Of a DNA stretch of 64,000 nt, positions 34,217 through 44,194 are shown one piece after another. The position numbers and the translations under genes were made by a program. Position 1 is the first letter of the stretch, and each line of letters opens with the position of its first letter. The notes below the pieces were generated by a model that did not search any database, was not told where the DNA came from, and saw nothing but the letters and a program-made list of their open reading frames with translations. This stretch comes from Oleidesulfovibrio sp964593925 (GTDB lineage Bacteria; Desulfobacterota; Desulfovibrionia; Desulfovibrionales; Desulfovibrionaceae), in NCBI GenBank assembly GCA_964593925.1, contig CAZQKM010000003.1, forward strand, positions 1 through 64,000, in the 5' to 3' direction.

Positions 34217-35185
34217 GTGCACGTGGGGTTTGATTGGACGGCGGACGTATATACGTGGTGGACTGCCCTTGGCAAGCCTCTTTTACGGCTGGTATTTGCC
34301 CTGACCGTCAGCATGTTGCTGGCCAGTATTATCGAAGCCTGCAACTGGACCAGAGGGGTGGCCAGGGTGGCAGCGCCATTGGTCCGCATCGGACGTTTGC
34401 GCGATCTTTCGGGTGCAGCGTTTTCGTTGGCATTTGCTTCATCTTTTGCTGCCAATGCCATACTGGCCGAAGGCTATGAAAAGGGTGAGCTTTCGCAAAA
34501 GGAGCTGTATCTGGCCAATGTCTTCAACTCGCTCCCTGTGTATTTTTTGCATTTGCCCGGCATGGCCCTTGTGGCGGTATCTGTGCTGGGGGGCGTTGGG
34601 ATGCTGTACGTGGGCTTGACGCTACTGGCCGCTGTCTTGCGTACTGCCGCGGTCATTGTCTGGGGCCGATTGTTTTTACCACCCCTGCCCCCGGGCTGTG
34701 TTTCTTGCCGTCTGGATGAGTATGCCCCTGCCACCTGGCATGAGGCCTTGCAGCGTAGTCTCAGGCGTTTTTACAAACGTATACCGCGTATTCTCTATAT
34801 TACAGTGCCTGTGTATATATGCGTGCTTGTATTGCAGGGGCCGGTAGAGGCCCTTGTGCGGAAATATATGGATGCTCTGCCATTTATGAAGCCGCAGACG
34901 CTCTCTGTGGTACTGTTGTACATTGCGGCAGAGAGTGCCTCTGCTGTTACAGCAGCAGGAGCGTTGCTTGACAGCGGTAGTGTGGGATGGCGAGAGATGG
35001 TTCTGGCCTTGCTGGCAGGTAACCTGTTATCAACGCCGATGCGCGCTTTTCGGCATCAGTTCCCTGCCTATGCCGGTATTTACAGGCCGCGCCTTGCGTT
35101 GTGTCTCATCATGGTAAACCAGTCATTACGTGTGGCAAGCCTTCTTGTGGTGGGAGTGCTTTTTTATCTCTGCACTCTGGTATAA
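34217..35185 (+). CDS. Nucleoside recognition (Gate) domain membrane protein
   Basis: The 322-residue protein has about eight hydrophobic segments and Gate-domain features: FSLAFASSFAANAILAEGYEKGELS (residues 76-100, split by Gly), NVFNSLPVYFLHLPGMALV and, in the second half, LLYIAAESASAVTAAGALL. Related proteins include SpmA/SpmB-like and nucleoside or ion carriers; the substrate is unknown. The start is a GTG; a GTG two codons later (34223) has GGAAGG at better spacing and is equally likely. It is downstream of rnhA and ends 200 bases before a strong hairpin. Confidence 0.75.
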   Translation: MHVGFDWTADVYTWWTALGKPLLRLVFALTVSMLLASIIEACNWTRGVARVAAPLVRIGRLRDLSGAAFSLAFASSFAANAILAEGYEKGELSQKELYLANVFNSLPVYFLHLPGMALVAVSVLGGVGMLYVGLTLLAAVLRTAAVIVWGRLFLPPLPPGCVSCRLDEYAPATWHEALQRSLRRFYKRIPRILYITVPVYICVLVLQGPVEALVRKYMDALPFMKPQTLSVVLLYIAAESASAVTAAGALLDSGSVGWREMVLALLAGNLLSTPMRAFRHQFPAYAGIYRPRLALCLIMVNQSLRVASLLVVGVLFYLCTLV

Positions 35186-35385
35186 TGCCATCGTGGGTGT
35201 GTCGCCTTTGCCGGGCAGCAGGGGCAGGAGGCTCGTCTACGCATATTGAGCTGCTATGGCAAAAGTTTGTGGATTTTGCCTACTGCGGACTTGTGGCAGG
35301 GGGTGATGTACGTCGATCACAGGGCAACTGTCGGCCATGGGCATCCTGGATATTTTGGCAGAGGCATGCGTGTGTTTTTTAGGGG

Positions 35386-35445
35386 ATGTACATACCAAAT
35401 GACGGAGTGAGCCTTTGGGCCCGCTCCGTCATTTGGTATGTACAT
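35386..35445. repeat. Perfect 22-bp stem hairpin between convergent genes
   Basis: Arms 35386-35407 and 35424-35445 are exact reverse complements (starting ATGTACATACCAAATGAC) with a 16-base loop containing GGGCCC. It lies between the Gate-domain gene (plus) and qrcD (minus). A TTTTTT run is present upstream on the plus strand, but no U-tract follows the stem in either direction, so its design differs from a standard intrinsic terminator. It may still end or stabilise both mRNAs. Confidence 0.8.
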
Positions 35446-35458
35446 GGCGGATTGTTTG

Positions 35459-36715
35459 CTAGTCGGTATTCAGCGTTTTTTCTTGCGGGAATACCGGCAG
35501 GTAACGATAGGACAGACTCAGTATAGCGGCGCCGTAGGCAATGATCAATGCGCTGGCAGCCCATTCAACCCAGTTGGGGTTGTATACTTCCCACGTTGTA
35601 AAAGGCATGACCGGCATGGCCAGACCTTGTACAGTGAATACATAGCGGTTGATGGTGACGCCAATGCAATCAAGTATGGCTGCGGTATAAAACAGGCCAG
35701 GCTTGTTACGCAGGCTTGGGGTAAGCAGGACAATGGCTGGCAGGACACCGCACAACCCAAGCTCTACCCACAACAGCCATTTGCCGTATACAAACTCAAA
35801 GAAGTTTTGATCAAATGTCAGGCCGGAGCGGGGCAGTACATCAGATATCCAAGCCCATGTATCAGCAAACTTGAAAACCAGGTACACAGCCAGCATGGCA
35901 CCGGCAATTTTTCCCATAAGTGATTTTACTTCCCAGCTGACCAGCTTTTTGCCTGTCATTTTTTCCATAAGGGTCGCGACCAAGACGGTAAATACCGGGC
36001 CCGAACCAACGGCAGAGATTACAAACAGGAAAAATGTCCACGGCCAGATGAAAAAACCGTCTCGCAATACATAGGGGCGGCCAAAGAGCACACCATACAT
36101 ACCGCCCAGAGAGCCTTGGTGAAAGGTGGACAAAAAGGCCCCCACACCGGCAAACAGTGGCATGACAACGTGCAGATTGTGCGCCAGATGCTTCAAAATG
36201 GGAATTTTATTCAGCTGACGCTGTTCCAGGATAAGCGGGATGTATTCAATGACCAGCACGATACAGTAGCAGGTGATACAAAAGATCACTTCTGTCAGCA
36301 TGGAGTGCACATTGGGGTGCCAATACCCGAACCATGCCCGCAAAGGCTGACCGATATCCAGGGTCAAAACAAGCATGGCACCGGAGTAGCAGATAAAACC
36401 GATAATGACTGCAAGGTTTATGATATGCTTGAGTGGATCAATATTCAGGATATAGCGCAAAAGGCCGGTGAAGAATGCGCCGGACCCCAAGGCAATAACC
36501 GCAAGGTCAAAGGTAATCCACAGCCCAAAACCGAAGTAGTCATCAAGAGCTGTCTCACCAAGCCCAAAACGCAAGACACGAAACGCGGCGTAGGCTCCCC
36601 ATAACAGCACTAGGCTCACAACAGCCATCCATACAGAAAACCTGGTGAAGGAACAGCGGGAGGTTCCTTGGGGAAACAACTCGTGATCAACGGGAAGGTC
36701 GTAATTTTTTTCCAT
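35459..36715 (-). CDS. qrcD: Menaquinone reductase complex membrane subunit QrcD (NrfD family)
   Basis: QrcD is the quinone-binding integral membrane subunit of Qrc, which passes electrons from periplasmic cytochrome c3 to menaquinone in sulfate reducers. The 418 residues have about ten hydrophobic segments in the NrfD/PsrC pattern. Blocks include FGFGLWITFDLAVIALGSGAF, LDIGQPLRAWFGYWHPN and STFHQGSLGGMYGV, typical of the family. It begins 5 bases after qrcC and is the last gene of the operon; a long hairpin lies beyond its stop. Confidence 0.93.
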   Translation of the reverse strand: MEKNYDLPVDHELFPQGTSRCSFTRFSVWMAVVSLVLLWGAYAAFRVLRFGLGETALDDYFGFGLWITFDLAVIALGSGAFFTGLLRYILNIDPLKHIINLAVIIGFICYSGAMLVLTLDIGQPLRAWFGYWHPNVHSMLTEVIFCITCYCIVLVIEYIPLILEQRQLNKIPILKHLAHNLHVVMPLFAGVGAFLSTFHQGSLGGMYGVLFGRPYVLRDGFFIWPWTFFLFVISAVGSGPVFTVLVATLMEKMTGKKLVSWEVKSLMGKIAGAMLAVYLVFKFADTWAWISDVLPRSGLTFDQNFFEFVYGKWLLWVELGLCGVLPAIVLLTPSLRNKPGLFYTAAILDCIGVTINRYVFTVQGLAMPVMPFTTWEVYNPNWVEWAASALIIAYGAAILSLSYRYLPVFPQEKTLNTD

Positions 36716-36720
36716 AAGAG

Positions 36721-37488
36721 CTACCCCTTGACCTGTTCATGTTCAAGATAGTTGTCACCCAAGCGGCGGACCCATTGGCGGCGGCTGAGGTAATAGACCT
36801 GCGGCTGTGCCCCAAGCCGCTCCAGTAGACGAAACGCATATTTGCTACGTGACAGTTCGTAAACGGCATGGTCGGGGTTGAGCAGATCGCCAAAGACAAT
36901 GGCACCGTTGGGACAAGCCTCGGCGCATGAGGTGACATATGCTCCATCAGGCAGATCATCAGGGTCACGCTCTTCAACGCGTGCAAGGTCTCTGGCTGCC
37001 ATCAGGCGGTGATGGCAGAAGCTGCATTTTTCAACAACCCCTCGGGGGCGGACAGAAACATCCGGCGTCAGGGTCTTGTCCATGCCCTCGGGCCAGATGG
37101 GGTCGTACCAGTTGAAATAGCGTGCATGATACGGGCACGCGGCCATACAGTATCGGCAGCCGAGGCAACGCGGGGTGACCTGACTAACGATACCACCCTC
37201 TTCATTTTTGTCTGTGGCAATAACCGGGCATACAGAAACGCAAGGAGGATAACCACACTGTTGGCAGGGGCGTGGCAGGTACGCTACATCGTGATCAGGA
37301 AAAGGCTTTTTGTTCGAGAGCTCATACACAACAAGCCAGTTAAGTGTTTTAAGCTTGTTGGAGGCGTCAGGCACAGGGGCAACGTTGTTTTCAGCTTGGC
37401 AGGCAACCATGCATGCGCCGCACCCCGTACATTTGTCCAAGTCGATTGCCATTCCCCATTTTATTTTGAATTCTTTTATAGAGGCCAT
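36721..37488 (-). CDS. qrcC: Menaquinone reductase iron-sulfur subunit QrcC
   Basis: QrcC is the periplasmic iron-sulfur subunit that wires the cytochrome and molybdopterin-like subunits to QrcD. The 255 residues contain four cysteine groups in the order expected for this family: CTGCGACMVACQ, CQQCGYPPCVSVCP, CLGCRYCMAACP and CSFC with CAEACP. AAGGGAAAG precedes the ATG. No signal peptide is visible, so it is probably exported as a complex with the twin-arginine signal of QrcB, as is known for similar modules. Confidence 0.93.
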   Translation of the reverse strand: MASIKEFKIKWGMAIDLDKCTGCGACMVACQAENNVAPVPDASNKLKTLNWLVVYELSNKKPFPDHDVAYLPRPCQQCGYPPCVSVCPVIATDKNEEGGIVSQVTPRCLGCRYCMAACPYHARYFNWYDPIWPEGMDKTLTPDVSVRPRGVVEKCSFCHHRLMAARDLARVEERDPDDLPDGAYVTSCAEACPNGAIVFGDLLNPDHAVYELSRSKYAFRLLERLGAQPQVYYLSRRQWVRRLGDNYLEHEQVKG

Positions 37489-37500
37489 GCGGTCTTTCCC

Positions 37501-39570
37501 TTATGCTTTGGCAATGTTCACGCCGACACGTGTCCAGATGGAACGTCCGGTCACGGGCTCAAAGTCTACAGTGAGCAAGTGCATGATATTGGCACCTTTG
37601 TTTTTGCTGAACTGATCAAAGGCGGTGTGACCGAAGCCGAGTGGTACGGCTACGGTGTCGGATGTGACCCCTTCGAAAATGTTCACCCTGGCACCAAAGG
37701 AACGGTCCTTGCTGCTCACTATGACGGCATCATGCTGCTGTACCCCCAGCTTGCGGGCGGTAGCCATGTTCATCATCACATATAATTCGTTGCCCTGTAG
37801 TTCCCAGCGTCGGATGGTTTTTGTGTTGAATGGTGGAATACCGGTATTGCTGGTGCCAAGATTCAGCTTGTGCACAGGAGCAACGGCAAAGGGTTCTTTG
37901 GGTATGGCAGAGGGAACGGTCTGCCGCAGAATATCAGCACGCAGACGCATGCCAACCATGGGGAGAGTGGTGGTACTGACATGGGGAACACCGCTGCCGA
38001 GCGACTGAAAGTTTGCTCCCATCGCGCGGGCTTTTGCCTTGAGAACGCTTTCAAAAGTAGAATGCCCAAGGTTTATGCCCAGCTTTGCAGCTGTGATAAG
38101 CAGAAGATCGCCCGCAGGGCGGGCATCGACCAGAGGGCTGATTACCTGCTTGGCAAGACAGTATGTAACCTTGCCGCAACCGTAGGGGGTATTGACATCA
38201 TCCTGTCGCTCAAGACCTGCTGGTGTCGGCAGCACAAGGTCACACAACATGGCGGTTTCATCAAGAAAGGTGGAAAAAGAGACCTTGAAAGGAATTTTTT
38301 TCATCACTTTTGCCATGTCATCCGCCTGTGGCAGAGCATAGGCGGGGTTGGCCTCGTGGATAAGCATAACCTGAGGCACAGCAACCTTGCCTGCGTTGAT
38401 GCGCGAAAGGTAGGCCACAAAGTCCTGTTTGATCATCTGGCTGCGCGACATGGCAGAGGGTACCACCGTGTCGGCAATGGGAAGTGCAGTAATATTTTTT
38501 GCCCCCAACAGCATGTTGACAGCAAAACCGGCCAAGGCCACGGCAACGCCAGCGCCCTGGCCAAATTCCGAACCGGTAACAACCAGTGGCCGGGATGCCG
38601 CAGACAGCTGGTCGGCAACCGATTGCAGCTTGGCCGGGGAAAGCCCGGTCAGCTTGGCCACCTTTGCGGGGGTAAAGCCAGCAGCCAACGCTTTGAACTG
38701 CCCAAAATCCACCATATTGGCAATGGCTCCGCCGTTAATCAGCAAGTGGGCAATGCCCATGGCAAAAACAGCTTCTGTGCCGGGCTTTATGGGTACCCAT
38801 TGGTCTGCACCGGCAGCGGTGTTGTTTTGTACCGCGCCTGCGTAGACATAGCGTACGCCGGGTTCTTCGCCATGGGGACGTTTTTCTGCAAACAAACGGC
38901 GGTTGCGAATGGCCGGTCCCCACGATTCAAGCACGTTGGCCCCAATGGCCAGCACATGATCGCTGGTCTCAAAGTCGAACCCTGGTTGCCCTTGCCCGCC
39001 CATGAGTTCCCATGCATGGCTTGCAGGCTGTGCTTCGCCGGGCATTAAAAAAAAGTTGGAAGAACCTGCCGCTGCCAGCAAACCCGAAAGCAGTTCGTTA
39101 ATGGTGCCGTTTTCGTCGCCGGACAAACAGGCGAGCTTTTCGGCAGAACCTTGCACTGCGCTCAGTTGTTCTTCCAGCATGGCCTGTGCTTCACCCCAGG
39201 TAATAGCTACATATGCGCCGTCAGAGGTCCGGCGCAACGGACGTTTGAGGCGCGAGGGGCTGTACAGCATCTGTACTTCTGCCGCGGCAATGGCAGAGAT
39301 ACCGCCAAGGCTCAAGGGGTGGGCAGGGTCACCGATGGCACGCACCGGGCGGCCTGCCACGGTTCGCACCTTCATGCCCACGGATGACGGACACAGCTTG
39401 CTGACCGTGGGGATAAACTCGCTAGGGCCGTCTTCATTACGGGGAATCCATGGCCAATTTTGCGTCCAGATACTGACATCGTCAGTGAGTTGCCAGGGCA
39501 GAGGGGTGGCCATGATACCCACAGTGCTGCCAGCAACAAATTTCATGAAACCTCTTCTATCCAAAGACAT
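37501..39570 (-). CDS. qrcB: Menaquinone reductase molybdopterin-family subunit QrcB
   Basis: QrcB (689 residues) belongs to the molybdopterin oxidoreductase superfamily. It starts with a twin-arginine signal, DRRGFMKFVAG, followed by a hydrophobic stretch. The N-terminal iron-sulfur cysteines of catalytic relatives are missing: between residues 40 and 110 only one Cys (SKLCPSS) is seen. This fits reports that Qrc carries no molybdenum and uses QrcB as a structural or electron-path subunit. The family layout is kept (AITWGEAQAMLEEQL, VLAIGANVLESWG, a C-terminal DAVIVSSKDRSFGARV barrel). ATG 39570 has AAAGGGG upstream. qrcA ends 15 bases before it. Confidence 0.94.
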   Translation of the reverse strand: MSLDRRGFMKFVAGSTVGIMATPLPWQLTDDVSIWTQNWPWIPRNEDGPSEFIPTVSKLCPSSVGMKVRTVAGRPVRAIGDPAHPLSLGGISAIAAAEVQMLYSPSRLKRPLRRTSDGAYVAITWGEAQAMLEEQLSAVQGSAEKLACLSGDENGTINELLSGLLAAAGSSNFFLMPGEAQPASHAWELMGGQGQPGFDFETSDHVLAIGANVLESWGPAIRNRRLFAEKRPHGEEPGVRYVYAGAVQNNTAAGADQWVPIKPGTEAVFAMGIAHLLINGGAIANMVDFGQFKALAAGFTPAKVAKLTGLSPAKLQSVADQLSAASRPLVVTGSEFGQGAGVAVALAGFAVNMLLGAKNITALPIADTVVPSAMSRSQMIKQDFVAYLSRINAGKVAVPQVMLIHEANPAYALPQADDMAKVMKKIPFKVSFSTFLDETAMLCDLVLPTPAGLERQDDVNTPYGCGKVTYCLAKQVISPLVDARPAGDLLLITAAKLGINLGHSTFESVLKAKARAMGANFQSLGSGVPHVSTTTLPMVGMRLRADILRQTVPSAIPKEPFAVAPVHKLNLGTSNTGIPPFNTKTIRRWELQGNELYVMMNMATARKLGVQQHDAVIVSSKDRSFGARVNIFEGVTSDTVAVPLGFGHTAFDQFSKNKGANIMHLLTVDFEPVTGRSIWTRVGVNIAKA

Positions 39571-39584
39571 TGCAGCGCCCCTTT

Positions 39585-40217
39585 TTATTTGTGACACACA
39601 AAGCATGCGTTGCTGGAACGAGTCACCCCGTAATGGTCAGGGTGGGCATGGCACCGTTCACACTGCCACATTTTCATGGTCCCTTTACTGTATTTTGTCA
39701 GCTTGTTTTCTTTGTAGACCGGTGGCTTGTCCATGCCTGCCACGTCAATGTGACACATGTTACATAGCTCGCGGGTGGTGAGATCCATGTGACACTGGCC
39801 GCATGTTTCCAGGCTATGCGCTGCATGGCTGAAAAAGACATTGTCAGGCTGCATCTGATAGACGAGCCATTTCACTTCTTTTCCGGGGGTTACGTATTCA
39901 TTGATGTAACGTTCTTCTTCCGGGTCGGAGCCCCTGGGATCCGTATGGCAAGGAGCACAGTTCGCTGTGGTGGGGAGTCCGGCAAAGGTGTCGTCTTCTC
40001 GGGAGTAGTGGCAGTCGGCACAGTCCATTCCTGCGTCTTCGACATGGACGGTATGGCTGAAGCTGACCGGTTGTTGTTTTTGGCTGTATAAGATTTCGGG
40101 GAATACCCACCACCCAAAGATGAGTGCCAAGACCAGACCGACAAAGAAGGGGGCCGCGCTGCTTCGGCAGCACCGGTTTTTTTCACTGTCTGAGCTGTCC
40201 AAATGCCTATCCTCCAT
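39585..40217 (-). CDS. qrcA: Menaquinone reductase multihaem cytochrome c subunit QrcA
   Basis: QrcA (210 residues) is the periplasmic cytochrome that receives electrons from type I cytochrome c3. It has an N-terminal membrane anchor (FFVGLVLALIFGWWVFPEI, about residues 24-42) and six CXXCH haem sites: CADCH, CAPCH, CGQCH, CNMCH, CERCH and CFVCH, matching the six haems reported for Qrc. The start at ATG 40217 follows AAGGG; the frame is open upstream but lacks support. It is the first gene of qrcABCD, behind manC by 135 bases, so the operon promoter is probably there. Confidence 0.94.
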   Translation of the reverse strand: MEDRHLDSSDSEKNRCCRSSAAPFFVGLVLALIFGWWVFPEILYSQKQQPVSFSHTVHVEDAGMDCADCHYSREDDTFAGLPTTANCAPCHTDPRGSDPEEERYINEYVTPGKEVKWLVYQMQPDNVFFSHAAHSLETCGQCHMDLTTRELCNMCHIDVAGMDKPPVYKENKLTKYSKGTMKMWQCERCHAHPDHYGVTRSSNACFVCHK

Positions 40218-40352
40218 AAGCCCTTGCCCTTTGTTTCTGAGTAAAGATGAATCCGGATACTTACTCTGCCACACTAAAGAGACTACGTGACCGCAGGCTG
40301 AAATGTCAAGGTGAAAAAAAATCACGAACGAGATGGCTGTTTCTTCAACCAG

Positions 40353-41822
40353 TTAATTTGGCTTACTTTTTTCTGCCTCTCCACTCGGTCTGCCGTAGAT
40401 GTCATCAAAGCGTTCTATGTCGTCTTCTTCCAGGTATGGACCTGTTTGTATCTCTATTATTTCCAATGGAATTCTACCGGGGTTTGTGAGGCGGTGCATG
40501 GCTGTCACAGGTATTTCGACCCACTGGGTACACGAGAGTAACAGTTCGTTGTCGTCCACCTGCACCTGGGCTGTCCCTTGAATGACCACCCAGTGTTCAC
40601 TGCGGTGATAATGTCGTTGCAGTGAGAGTCGGGCACCTGGGAGCACGGTAATGCGCTTGATTTTATAGCCTGGCCCCACTTCAAGCACGGTATAGCTGCC
40701 CCATGGACGGTGTACGGTCAGGTGGACCTCGGTCAGGGGGCTCGCCTCGGCTTTCAGTCGTGCGACAACTTCACGCACGCGTTGTACCTGATTTTTGGCA
40801 CAGAGCAGGGTGGCATCACGCGTTTGCACGGCAATGACGTCTTTCAGGCCGATGGCGGCCAGCTTGCCCCCACGCGAAAGCAGCAGGCTGTTTTCGCAAT
40901 CAATGGCCATGGTGTCACCTTGTACAACGCAGTTTGTCTCGTTCTTTTCTCCTAGCCGAAAAATTGCTTCCCAGCTGCCAAGATCATCCCAGCCAAAGTT
41001 GCTTTCAACCACGGCAATCTGGGTGACGTGCTCCATTATGCCGTAATCAATGGAAATAGAAGGAATGGTGCTATAACTTTGCCGGAGCGGTGTTTGGGCA
41101 CGTTTTTTCCACCATAATGATAAGGCCGGCTGGTGTTTGGCAAGGGCCTCTATCAGGGCCCGGCCATGGAATACAAACATGCCGCTGTTCCAAAAATGCA
41201 TACCGTCACGTAAAAATATTTCTGCTTTTTTTCGCTCCGGTTTTTCCACAAACCCCTGTACCGCATAGCAGTCCTTGGCAAGCTCTGCACCTCGGTGAAT
41301 ATACCCGTAGCCTGTTTCCGGATGGGAGGGAGGGATGCCAAAGGTAACAAAGTATTTTTGTGCAGCCAGCGTGGCGCCCGTCTGCACCGCCTGCTGCCAT
41401 TTTACAGGATCATGGATCATATGGTCAGAAGGAAAAACCGCCAGCAACGGTTCGCCACCCTGCCGCATGGCTGCTTCAAGACCCAAAACAAGGGCGGGCA
41501 AGGTGTTGCGTATCATGGGTTCGGCCAATACTTTGGCTTCAAGAGTCGGGTCCAGCTTTTTGGCTTGTGCCCGGACTTCAAACACATGTTCTTCATTGGT
41601 GACAATATGAATACGCTCGGCAGGAAAAAGAGTCAGCGTACGCTTGATGGTTTGCTGCAACAAGGTAAGCTCGCCATTGAGCGCCAAAAGCTGCTTGGGA
41701 AACAGCGCGCGTGACAGGGGCCATAAGCGGGTGCCCGAACCTCCGGCAAGAATGATGGCGTGGCATTGCCGCATGGGATCTTTGGATTGCGTTTTTGAGG
41801 CGTGCGGAGTTGAAGCAGTCAT
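40353..41822 (-). CDS. manC: Mannose-1-phosphate guanylyltransferase/mannose-6-phosphate isomerase
   Basis: This bifunctional enzyme (489 residues) makes GDP-mannose and can form mannose-6-P. The guanylyltransferase half shows ILAGGSGTRLWPLSR, FPKQLL, VFPSDHMI and GFVEKPE; the C-terminal cupin-type isomerase half shows VHRPWGSYTVLE and HYHRSEHWVVIQGTA. ATG 41822 has AGGAGG 10 bases upstream; the open frame upstream lacks coding character. Together with manB it provides GDP-mannose for surface polysaccharide. Confidence 0.94.
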   Translation of the reverse strand: MTASTPHASKTQSKDPMRQCHAIILAGGSGTRLWPLSRALFPKQLLALNGELTLLQQTIKRTLTLFPAERIHIVTNEEHVFEVRAQAKKLDPTLEAKVLAEPMIRNTLPALVLGLEAAMRQGGEPLLAVFPSDHMIHDPVKWQQAVQTGATLAAQKYFVTFGIPPSHPETGYGYIHRGAELAKDCYAVQGFVEKPERKKAEIFLRDGMHFWNSGMFVFHGRALIEALAKHQPALSLWWKKRAQTPLRQSYSTIPSISIDYGIMEHVTQIAVVESNFGWDDLGSWEAIFRLGEKNETNCVVQGDTMAIDCENSLLLSRGGKLAAIGLKDVIAVQTRDATLLCAKNQVQRVREVVARLKAEASPLTEVHLTVHRPWGSYTVLEVGPGYKIKRITVLPGARLSLQRHYHRSEHWVVIQGTAQVQVDDNELLLSCTQWVEIPVTAMHRLTNPGRIPLEIIEIQTGPYLEEDDIERFDDIYGRPSGEAEKSKPN

Positions 41823-42383
41823 AACCTGAAAGCCTCCTGTGTTACAAAAAAGAGATGGCTGAGGCCACATGCAGCGTTGCACAGGCGGGAATGCCGTATT
41901 GTTCAGCCTCACTGTTTTGAGGCTTTGCACGGGATACATGAGTGGCCAAGGGCAAAGCGTTGGAAATGTGCACCGGAAAAAATATGCGTGCTGTAAAGGC
42001 GTGTGGGCACAAAATTTTGGAGCGGTAAAACGCGGGCATGGCAAAATCCATGCGTACTCCTCATTTTAAATGACGGCCGATTATGACATCAGAGTTATTT
42101 GCAGCATATGCATATAACGCATTGCAGTAGCTCTGTACACTAAAAAGGATGTGTATTGAAGGATAAAGATCCACTGGCTGGAAGCGGCAAGGTGCCCTTG
42201 CCTACCCGCTGTTGGCTAGGCCAAGTGTGCAGGCAGTGGAGGCGTAAGCATTTTGCTTCCTTGACAATATGTTGCCGCATGGCGTGGTGGCGTCAAACTG
42301 ATGCAGGCAATGCTGCGAGGGGGTACAATGGGCTGTATTCCCCGCAGGGTGCGCCCCGCAGGGGGCACACCCTTGATGGGGGC
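41823..42383. other. Gene-poor interval between manC and tgt
   Basis: No supported gene. Small hairpins are visible: GCCTCA/TGAGGC followed by TTT near 41907-41926, and GGGTG/CACCC stems near 42349-42372. None is tied to a clear transcript. The manC promoter should lie at the left end. Confidence 0.4.
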
Positions 42384-42412
42384 GAAAAAACGCAAGGCAG
42401 CAATACCGGGCT

Positions 42413-42430
<18 letters not shown>
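42384..42430 (-). terminator. Intrinsic terminator of tgt
   Basis: On the minus strand GCAGCACTATACC pairs with GGTATTGCTGC (one bulge and minor mismatches) across a 10-base loop, followed by CTTGCGTTTTTTCG. The 5' arm overlaps the last tgt codons, which is common for tight terminators. Confidence 0.55.
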
Positions 42431-43546
<1,116 letters not shown>

Positions 43547-43774
43547 ATCTCCACCATATCCGCACTGGGCGTGTTTGAAAAGCCCGGCCTTGCGAGCAGA
43601 TGTATTTTTAGATGTTTTTGGGCAAAGGGGGCAAAAGAAAAATACTTGTTTTTTTGGGGGGGGAACAAGATAGACTTGTGGAGCCTCTAAGAGGGGGCAC
43701 TATGTGAGAATATGACAAAGGCACATCTGCTACGGCTGCTTGTTTGGTTTTGATGTGCGTGTATGGGGGGCAGT

Positions 43775-44149
43775 ATGGATGAGATCAGAATCAAACGGAA
43801 TGGCAGAGAAGAACTTGTGTTCACCGGCAAAGAGCTGGCAGCCGTGGAAGATCACGCATGGCTGGGGGATGCGTTTAACTGGCGGACGCTCCGCCTGTTT
43901 CGTACATCCGTGGGCAAATATGTTTTAGGTTCCACATTGCATATGCAGTATCCACGCCGGATGCAAACCTACAGCGCTCTGATTTTTTCTTCAAAGGATG
44001 ACGTGGGCGCATACCTGCGTACCTGCAATGGCTCGGGCATGGTTGTAGATGCGTTGTTACGTCGCGCCGTGTTATGCGAACAGCGCATGGCAGTGCAGGT
44101 GCCTGCCATGTTTGCCCATGCTGAACGCGAAAACGCCATACATGCCTAG
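43775..44149 (+). CDS. Conserved-looking hypothetical protein
   Basis: A 124-residue soluble protein starting MDEIRIKRNGREELVFTGKE. It has no signal peptide or membrane segment and two cysteines. A GGGGGG stretch precedes ATG 43775; an in-frame ATG lies at 43763. The text has coding-like composition (charged start, YPRRMQTYSALIFSSKDD, LLRRAVLCEQRMA), so I think it is a real gene, but I recognise no family. It is divergent from tgt and convergent with the BPL_N-like gene. Confidence 0.6.
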   Translation: MDEIRIKRNGREELVFTGKELAAVEDHAWLGDAFNWRTLRLFRTSVGKYVLGSTLHMQYPRRMQTYSALIFSSKDDVGAYLRTCNGSGMVVDALLRRAVLCEQRMAVQVPAMFAHAERENAIHA

Positions 44150-44194
44150 GAACTACGGGCATTTTCAGAGGCTTGTTCTCGTGCCGGCAGGCAA

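Noticed and set aside
37870..39048. 392-codon plus-strand frame inside qrcB
   Set aside because: Antisense shadow; QrcB has full family similarity and a twin-arginine signal.
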